Assembly: GCA_009724975.1 (NCBI GenBank)
Contig: SRXB01000051.1
Coordinates: 1 to 10,354, forward strand
Source of the DNA: a bacterium
GTDB taxonomy: Bacteria > Desulfobacterota > Deferrisomatia > Deferrisomatales > BM512
DNA length: 10,354 nucleotides
Direction of reading: 5' to 3'
Shown: piece after piece, positions 6,383-10,354 of the stretch
How positions within the stretch are numbered: position 1 is the first letter of the stretch
Layout of the letters: each line of letters begins with the position of its first letter
The notes under the pieces: model-generated
Database searches by the model: none
The model's input: the letters and a program-made list of their open reading frames with translations, nothing else
What the model was told of the DNA's origin: nothing
Position numbers and translations under genes: made by a program

Positions 6383-7590
6383 CAAAGGTTTTTCTTCCCC
6401 GTGGCGTGGTCCATCAGCTCGTGGCCGTTTTCGACCAGAAGGCCGGTCTTTTGGGCCAGCTTTTCTGTATAACCCTCGCCCGGGAGGTTTTTTTTGCCCT
6501 TCATGTAGAGGATGAAGGGTACGGGGTCGCGGGAGTGGGTTTTCAGCTCTATCGGCGTGGGATGGTCGGGCATGACGAGGAGGGCGTACTCTTCGCCCAT
6601 CTTCTCAAGGGCCTCCCAGATCGGGCCTACCACCTTTTCGTCGAAGTCGGAGATGGCGATGATTTTCTTCTCGGCGTCGCCCTGGTGGCCGGTTTCGTCG
6701 GGGGCCTCGATGTGGACGAAGACGAAATCGTCGACGGAAAGGCAATCGAGCGCCGCCTTTACCTTCCCTTCGTAGTTGGTGTCTATCCAGCCTGTCGCCC
6801 CTTCTATTTCGGGGGCTTTGAGGCCGGCCAGGGCGCCTATTCCCTTTAAAAGGTCGACGGCGGAGATTACCGCGCCGGTGAGACCAAAGCGCTCTTTGTA
6901 GTTGTCGAGGCTGGGCGGCTTGCCCTGACCCCAGAGCCATACGGAATTGGCCTCGGGAATCCCCTCCTCGCGCCTTTTCAGATTGACGGGGTGGTTTTTG
7001 AGGATGAGCTGGGAGCTGGTCATGAGGTCGATGAGTTTTTCGGCCCCCGGGCCCCTGGGGAGGTATTCCTGTATCGGCTTGCCGGTGATGTCGTGGGGCG
7101 GGGTGGTCTTCGCGCCGCTTTCGCCACCGCGCCAGACCAGGAGGTTGCGGTAGCTCACTCCAGGGTAGAACTCGATCCCCTCTTCCGAGAGCTCTTTGGC
7201 AAGAGACTCCACAATGGCCCTGCCGTCGGCGCTCTTTATGTGGCCAGCCGAGAAATCGCGCATTATCACGTCGCGCTGGCCCGCTTCGAGGGTGACTATG
7301 TTCATGCGGTAGGCCACGTCGTCCGGCCCCAGCGCCACCCCCATCGAGGCCGCCTCTATCGGGGCGCGGCCCGTGTAGCAACGGGCGGGGTCGAAGCCGA
7401 AGACCGAGAGGTTGGCGACGTCGCTGCCGGGCGGATAGCCTTCCGGCACCGTGACAGCCATGCCAAGGGTGCCTGTGCGGGCAAGCCTGTCCATGTTCGG
7501 CGTTTTAGCCAGCTCAAGTGTGGTCTTGCCGCCCTTGTCGGCAAGGGGGCGGCCAGCCATGCCGTCGCCGAGGAGAACCGCTACCTTCAT
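6379..7590 (-). CDS. apgM: Archaeal-type cofactor-independent phosphoglycerate mutase family protein; candidate alternative homoserine kinase
   Basis: A 403-aa metalloenzyme of the alkaline-phosphatase superfamily, ApgM branch. Metal and catalytic motifs are all visible: LLGDGMAGRP with D9, the nucleophile-containing GSDVANLS (S56), MRDFSAGHI at 110-118, EAPDETGHQGD (D298, H302), MPDHPTP (D342, H343) and THSRDPVPF (H352). The usual family reaction is interconversion of 2- and 3-phosphoglycerate. A subgroup found next to homoserine dehydrogenase has been proposed as homoserine kinase (the TIGR02535 model, from memory). Here the gene abuts hom with no gap (hom's TAA is followed directly by this ATG), which supports that reading by context only. 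The ribosome site AGAGGG lies within the end of hom. I cannot distinguish mutase from kinase by motif alone. No typical GHMP-family ThrB is in the window. Confidence 0.9.
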   Translation of the reverse strand: MKVAVLLGDGMAGRPLADKGGKTTLELAKTPNMDRLARTGTLGMAVTVPEGYPPGSDVANLSVFGFDPARCYTGRAPIEAASMGVALGPDDVAYRMNIVTLEAGQRDVIMRDFSAGHIKSADGRAIVESLAKELSEEGIEFYPGVSYRNLLVWRGGESGAKTTPPHDITGKPIQEYLPRGPGAEKLIDLMTSSQLILKNHPVNLKRREEGIPEANSVWLWGQGKPPSLDNYKERFGLTGAVISAVDLLKGIGALAGLKAPEIEGATGWIDTNYEGKVKAALDCLSVDDFVFVHIEAPDETGHQGDAEKKIIAISDFDEKVVGPIWEALEKMGEEYALLVMPDHPTPIELKTHSRDPVPFILYMKGKKNLPGEGYTEKLAQKTGLLVENGHELMDHATGKKNLW

Positions 7591-8892
7591 TTAGCCCTCT
7601 ACGCGCACTACCACGGGGTCGCCGTTGCAGACGCCCATCTTCTTTATCGCCTCAAGGGCGGCCATGAAATCGGCCTCTTTCGCCTCGTGGGTCATCATTA
7701 CCAGCGGCACCTGGTTTCCGGCGCTGCGGCCCTTTTGGACAACCGACTCGATGGAGATGCCGTACTTGCCAAGCTCGCCGGAGATTTTAGAGAGCACGCC
7801 GGGGAGGTCGTAGGCGAAGAATCGCACGTAGTAGCGGCAGAGCACCTCGCCCATCGGCTTGACTTCGGCGGGTGTCATAGTCTCTTCGTAAAAGGCCATC
7901 GGCGGCACGCGGGTTTTGACCCCGTTCATGATATCGCGGGAAAGCTCTATGAGGTCGCCAACCACCGCGCTGGCCGTCGCCCTCCTGCCGGCGCCCTGGC
8001 CGTAGTAAAGGGTCGGCCCAAGGAAATCGGCGTCGACGTAGATGGCGTTGTAGACGCCGCGAACGGAGGCGAGAAGCTGGGTGTTGGGAATCATAGTGGG
8101 GTGTACCCTCGCCTCCACCTTTTCGCCGTCGAACTTGGCTATGCAAAGGAGCTTGACGTCAAGGCCGAACTCCTCGGCGTAGGCGATATCCTGCGGGGTT
8201 ATGTTGCTGATGCCCTCGGTGTAGACCGACTTGAAATCGACCTTTCGCCCGAAGGCCATTGTCGAGAGGATGGTCAGCTTGTGGGCGGCGTCTATCCCCT
8301 CGACGTCGAAGGTGGGGTCGGCCTCGGCGTAGCCGAGTTTTTGAGCTTCCTTCAGCACTTCGGCGAAGGGCTGGCCCTTCTCCTTCATCGCGGTGAGGAT
8401 GTAGTTTGTGGTGCCGTTGAGGATTCCGTAAATGGTCTTGACCCTGTTGGCCGCCATTCCCTCGCGCAGGGCGCGCAGGATGGGTATGCCGCCGCCAACC
8501 GCCGCCTCGAAGGCTATCGCTGAGCCTGATTTGTGGGCCGCCGTGAAAATCTCGTCGCCGTGGACGGCCAGAAGAGCCTTGTTGGCGGTGACCACGCACT
8601 TGCCGGTCTCGAAAGCCCTCAGGATGAACTTTTTGGCCACCCCGTAGCCGCCGACCAGCTCTATCACTATCTTGATGCGGTCGTCGGTGAAAATCTCCTC
8701 GGCGTTGGTGGTGAGTATCGAAGGGTCGACCTTCACCCCGCGGTCGGAGGTCACGTCAAGGTCGGCTATCTTTAAAAGCTCGATTCTCGCGCCGAGCCTT
8801 CTCGATATCTCGGCCTCGTTTTCCTTTAAAAGTTCAGCTACTCCGGCCCCTATCGTGCCAAAGCCGATAAGGCCGACTCCTATTGTCTGCAT
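7591..8892 (-). CDS. hom: Homoserine dehydrogenase with C-terminal ACT domain
   Basis: Reduces aspartate-4-semialdehyde to homoserine with NAD(P)H, the branch step to threonine and methionine. It is 433 aa from the ATG at 8892. Domains in order: a Rossmann NAD(P) site with GFGTIG at 10-15; VVTANKALLA with K105; the catalytic region GILNGTTNYILTAM at 156-169; KLGYAEADPTFDVEG at 185-199 followed by D201 and K205; and a C-terminal ACT domain at about 354-428 (YDLPGVLSKISGELGKYGIS), the usual site of threonine feedback. Length and domain order are those of the standard monofunctional enzyme, with no aspartokinase fused. The ATG at 8892 starts MQTIGVGLIGFG like other family members and has GGGA 8 bp upstream; ATG at 8901 (three residues longer) is possible but has only GGG directly adjacent. 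It follows the aminotransferase gene by about 21-30 bp with no terminator. Confidence 0.96.
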   Translation of the reverse strand: MQTIGVGLIGFGTIGAGVAELLKENEAEISRRLGARIELLKIADLDVTSDRGVKVDPSILTTNAEEIFTDDRIKIVIELVGGYGVAKKFILRAFETGKCVVTANKALLAVHGDEIFTAAHKSGSAIAFEAAVGGGIPILRALREGMAANRVKTIYGILNGTTNYILTAMKEKGQPFAEVLKEAQKLGYAEADPTFDVEGIDAAHKLTILSTMAFGRKVDFKSVYTEGISNITPQDIAYAEEFGLDVKLLCIAKFDGEKVEARVHPTMIPNTQLLASVRGVYNAIYVDADFLGPTLYYGQGAGRRATASAVVGDLIELSRDIMNGVKTRVPPMAFYEETMTPAEVKPMGEVLCRYYVRFFAYDLPGVLSKISGELGKYGISIESVVQKGRSAGNQVPLVMMTHEAKEADFMAALEAIKKMGVCNGDPVVVRVEG

Positions 8893-8922
8893 ACGAACCA
8901 TCCCAAAATGAAAAAATTAATG

Positions 8923-10125
8923 TTACGGGCAGCCTTTTTCGGCGCGGATCATCTCGCGGATGCCCGTCACCGCCTGCTGGATGCGGTGCTCGTTCTCCAC
9001 GAGGGCGAAGCGCACGTGGCCCTCGCCGTCGGGGCCGAAGCCAAGGCCAGGGCTAACCGCCACCTTGGCCTCGCGCAAAAGGTGCTTGGCGAATTCAACC
9101 GACCCCATGTGCGCATACTGCTCGGGAATCTTGGCCCAGGCGAACATCGTACCCTTGGGGGGCTCTATTGCCCAGCCAGCGCGGTTTAGGCCGTCGATGA
9201 GCTTGTCGCGGCGTAGCTGGTAGAGGTCGCAGATCTCCTTGACCACCGAATCGGGGCTTTCGAGGGCGATGATGGCGGCTATCTGGATCGGCTGGAACAT
9301 GCCGTAGTCCAGGTAGGACTTCATGCGGATGAGGGCGTTGACCAGCTGGGGGTTGCCGCAGCAAAAACCCACGCGCCAGCCCGCCATGTTGTAGCTCTTG
9401 GAGAGGCTGTAAAACTCCACCGCGATATCCTTGGCGCCCGGAACCTGCAAAACGCTGGGGGCCTTGTAGCCGTCGAAGCAGATGTCGGCATAGGCCAGAT
9501 CGTGGATGAGGATTATCTTGTTCTCGCGGCAAAAATCAACGGCGCGCTGGAAAAATTCCAGCGTAGTCACCTTGGTTGTGGGGTTGTGCGGAAAATTCAG
9601 GACCAGCATCTTCGGGCGGGGCCAGACGGTTTTGACCGCGTTTTCGAGCCTGCCGAAAAAGTTGTCGCCCCCCTCGCCCAGCGGTATGGTGCGAAGGTCG
9701 GCGTCGGCCAGAACCACCGCGTAGGTGTGGATGGGATAGTTGGGCGTGGGGACGAAGACGACGTCGCCCGGGGCCAGCGTGGCCATGCAAAGGTGGGCGA
9801 AACCCTCCTTCGCGCCCATGGTGGCGCACACTTCGGTCTCGGGGTCGAGGTATACGCCGTAGCGTTGCTCATACCACTTGGCCATCGCCACGCGAAGCTT
9901 GACGATGCCGCGAGAGACGCTGTAACGGTGGTTTTTTGCCTTGGCGGAAGCCTCCACCAGCTTATCGACTATGTGCTGGGGGGTGCCTATGTCGGGGTTT
10001 CCCATGCCCATGTCTATGATGTCTTCGCCCCTTCTGCGGGCGGCCATCTTAAGCTCGTCCACCGCCTTGAAGACGTAGGGGGGAAGCCTCTGGATCCTGT
10101 GGAATTTCGACGGGTCGATAAGCAT
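8923..10125 (-). CDS. alaC: AlaC-type class I PLP aminotransferase
   Basis: A 400-aa fold-type I aminotransferase resembling AlaC, the glutamate-pyruvate (alanine-synthesising) transaminase; related enzymes use aspartate or other amino acids, so exact substrates are inferred. Key positions visible: the substrate-loop DMGMGNPDIGTP at 38-49, TMGAKEGFAHL (cofactor phosphate region), PTPNYPIHTYA at 126-136, NFPHNPTTK at 177-185, D209 in IHDLAYAD, the PLP-binding K243 in SLSKSYNMAGWRVGF, and the C-terminal Arg of GHVRFALVENEHRI that contacts the substrate carboxylate. Length is normal. It is the first gene of the minus-strand operon with hom and the apgM-like gene. The start ATG has GGAG 11 bp upstream, and a sigma70-like promoter lies about 50-75 bp upstream. 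Confidence 0.93.
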   Translation of the reverse strand: MLIDPSKFHRIQRLPPYVFKAVDELKMAARRRGEDIIDMGMGNPDIGTPQHIVDKLVEASAKAKNHRYSVSRGIVKLRVAMAKWYEQRYGVYLDPETEVCATMGAKEGFAHLCMATLAPGDVVFVPTPNYPIHTYAVVLADADLRTIPLGEGGDNFFGRLENAVKTVWPRPKMLVLNFPHNPTTKVTTLEFFQRAVDFCRENKIILIHDLAYADICFDGYKAPSVLQVPGAKDIAVEFYSLSKSYNMAGWRVGFCCGNPQLVNALIRMKSYLDYGMFQPIQIAAIIALESPDSVVKEICDLYQLRRDKLIDGLNRAGWAIEPPKGTMFAWAKIPEQYAHMGSVEFAKHLLREAKVAVSPGLGFGPDGEGHVRFALVENEHRIQQAVTGIREMIRAEKGCP

Positions 10126-10173
10126 TTGAAAATAGCTCCGGCTTTTAAGGTGTAAACACAGGGTAATTTATTG

Positions 10174-10202
10174 ATGCTAATAAAAGCGCCTGTGCCGGTC
10201 AA
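10174..10202 (-). promoter_or_regulatory. Likely promoter of the alaC-hom operon
   Basis: On the minus strand, TTGACC (10202-10197, 5 of 6 to the -35 consensus) is separated by exactly 17 bp from TAGCAT (10179-10174, 4 of 6 to the -10). The start of transcription would be near 10167, giving a leader of about 40 nt before the alaC ATG. No leader-peptide or riboswitch-like structure is apparent in so short a leader. Confidence 0.45.
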
Positions 10203-10275
10203 TCAATTTTGGGGCTTTTTCGCAATATCTTCTAGCCGGATTGACCCGAACTCCCAAAATGGTTAACCTTCCGCA

Positions 10276-10281
10276 TATAAA
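10276..10281 (+). promoter_or_regulatory. Possible -10 element for the rightmost gene
   Basis: TATAAA on the plus strand, 21 bases before the ribosome site-ATG unit of the partial gene, matches 5 of 6 of the -10 consensus. No matching -35 lies at 16-18 bp; a TTGACC at 10241-10246 is 29 bp away, too far for sigma70. It would leave a leader of only about 15 nt. Weak evidence. Confidence 0.2.
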
Positions 10282-10302
10282 TAGCAACAACCGGAGAAAA
10301 AA

Positions 10303-10354
10303 ATGGAAACATTCCCCTGGAAAAAAGCGTTGCTGGTGATGGCGGCGCTGGCCA
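10303..10354 (+). CDS. Start of an exported or membrane protein (cut by window edge)
   Basis: Only 17 codons are visible. They read METFPWKKALLVMAALA, which is a basic residue pair followed by a hydrophobic stretch, as at the start of a signal peptide or membrane anchor. GGAG at 10293-10296 is 6 bp before the ATG, a good ribosome site, so this is likely a real gene start. It is transcribed divergently from alaC. Nothing can be said about function. Confidence 0.6.
   Translation, partial: METFPWKKALLVMAALA

Noticed and set aside
6991..8523. Long plus-strand open frame of 510 codons
   Set aside because: Antisense to the apgM-like gene and hom, both strongly supported. No ribosome site, and composition typical of a shadow frame.
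8893..8922. Possible terminator or promoter between alaC and hom
   Set aside because: The short AT-rich spacer has no hairpin and no convincing -35/-10 pair; the genes look co-transcribed.
9502..10155. Plus-strand open frame opposite alaC
   Set aside because: Shadow of the aminotransferase gene with no family signal or ribosome site.

Overview
The window looks like chromosomal DNA of a GC-rich, Gram-negative-type bacterium. The evidence is Sec signal peptides, sigma70-like promoters, strong Shine-Dalgarno sites and high G/C at third codon positions. The order aminotransferase (AlaC type) - homoserine dehydrogenase - archaeal-type phosphoglycerate-mutase-like protein resembles Geobacter/Desulfuromonadales and related former Deltaproteobacteria. 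This assignment rests on remembered gene order and family resemblance, not on a search. I see no IS elements, phage genes, tRNA or rRNA genes, or CRISPR arrays.

Layout, left to right. (1) Positions 1-2643, minus strand: a two-gene unit in which a HemY-type protoporphyrinogen oxidase (hemG) is followed after 4 bp by a FixC-like electron-transfer-flavoprotein:quinone oxidoreductase that runs off the left edge. (2) Positions 2644-3070: a divergent, gene-free control region with a good plus-strand promoter and a weaker minus-strand one. (3) Positions 3071-4174, plus strand: a single gene for an exported thioredoxin-fold plus TPR protein with no cysteines at all, ending at a hairpin terminator that lies partly inside the converging neighbour. 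(4) Positions 4212-5117, minus strand: a receiver-GGDEF diguanylate cyclase with its own likely promoter. (5) Positions 5172-10125, minus strand: a tightly packed six-gene run, transcribed as alaC - hom - apgM-like - ybgC - cyclophilin-like - PPC domain, with junctions between a 4-bp overlap and about 30 bp. (6) Positions 10126-10354: a divergent promoter region and the first 17 codons of a plus-strand gene for an exported or membrane protein.

How the genes fit together. The alaC-hom-apgM block points to aspartate-family amino acid synthesis. Hom makes homoserine, and the phosphoglycerate-mutase-like protein beside it belongs to the group proposed to act as an alternative homoserine kinase. 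A PLP aminotransferase leads the operon. The three small downstream genes (hotdog thioesterase, cyclophilin-fold, PPC domain) are co-transcribed but not obviously of the same pathway. HemG plus FixC pairs a haem-synthesis flavoenzyme with a flavoprotein that normally passes electrons to quinone. The cyclase is a signalling protein that may be transcribed separately or by read-through.

Most of the window is ordinary metabolism and I do not see a convincing novel system. The points most worth following up are the cysteine-less thioredoxin-TPR protein, the possible homoserine kinase, the hemG-fixC pairing and the partly degenerate receiver of the diguanylate cyclase.
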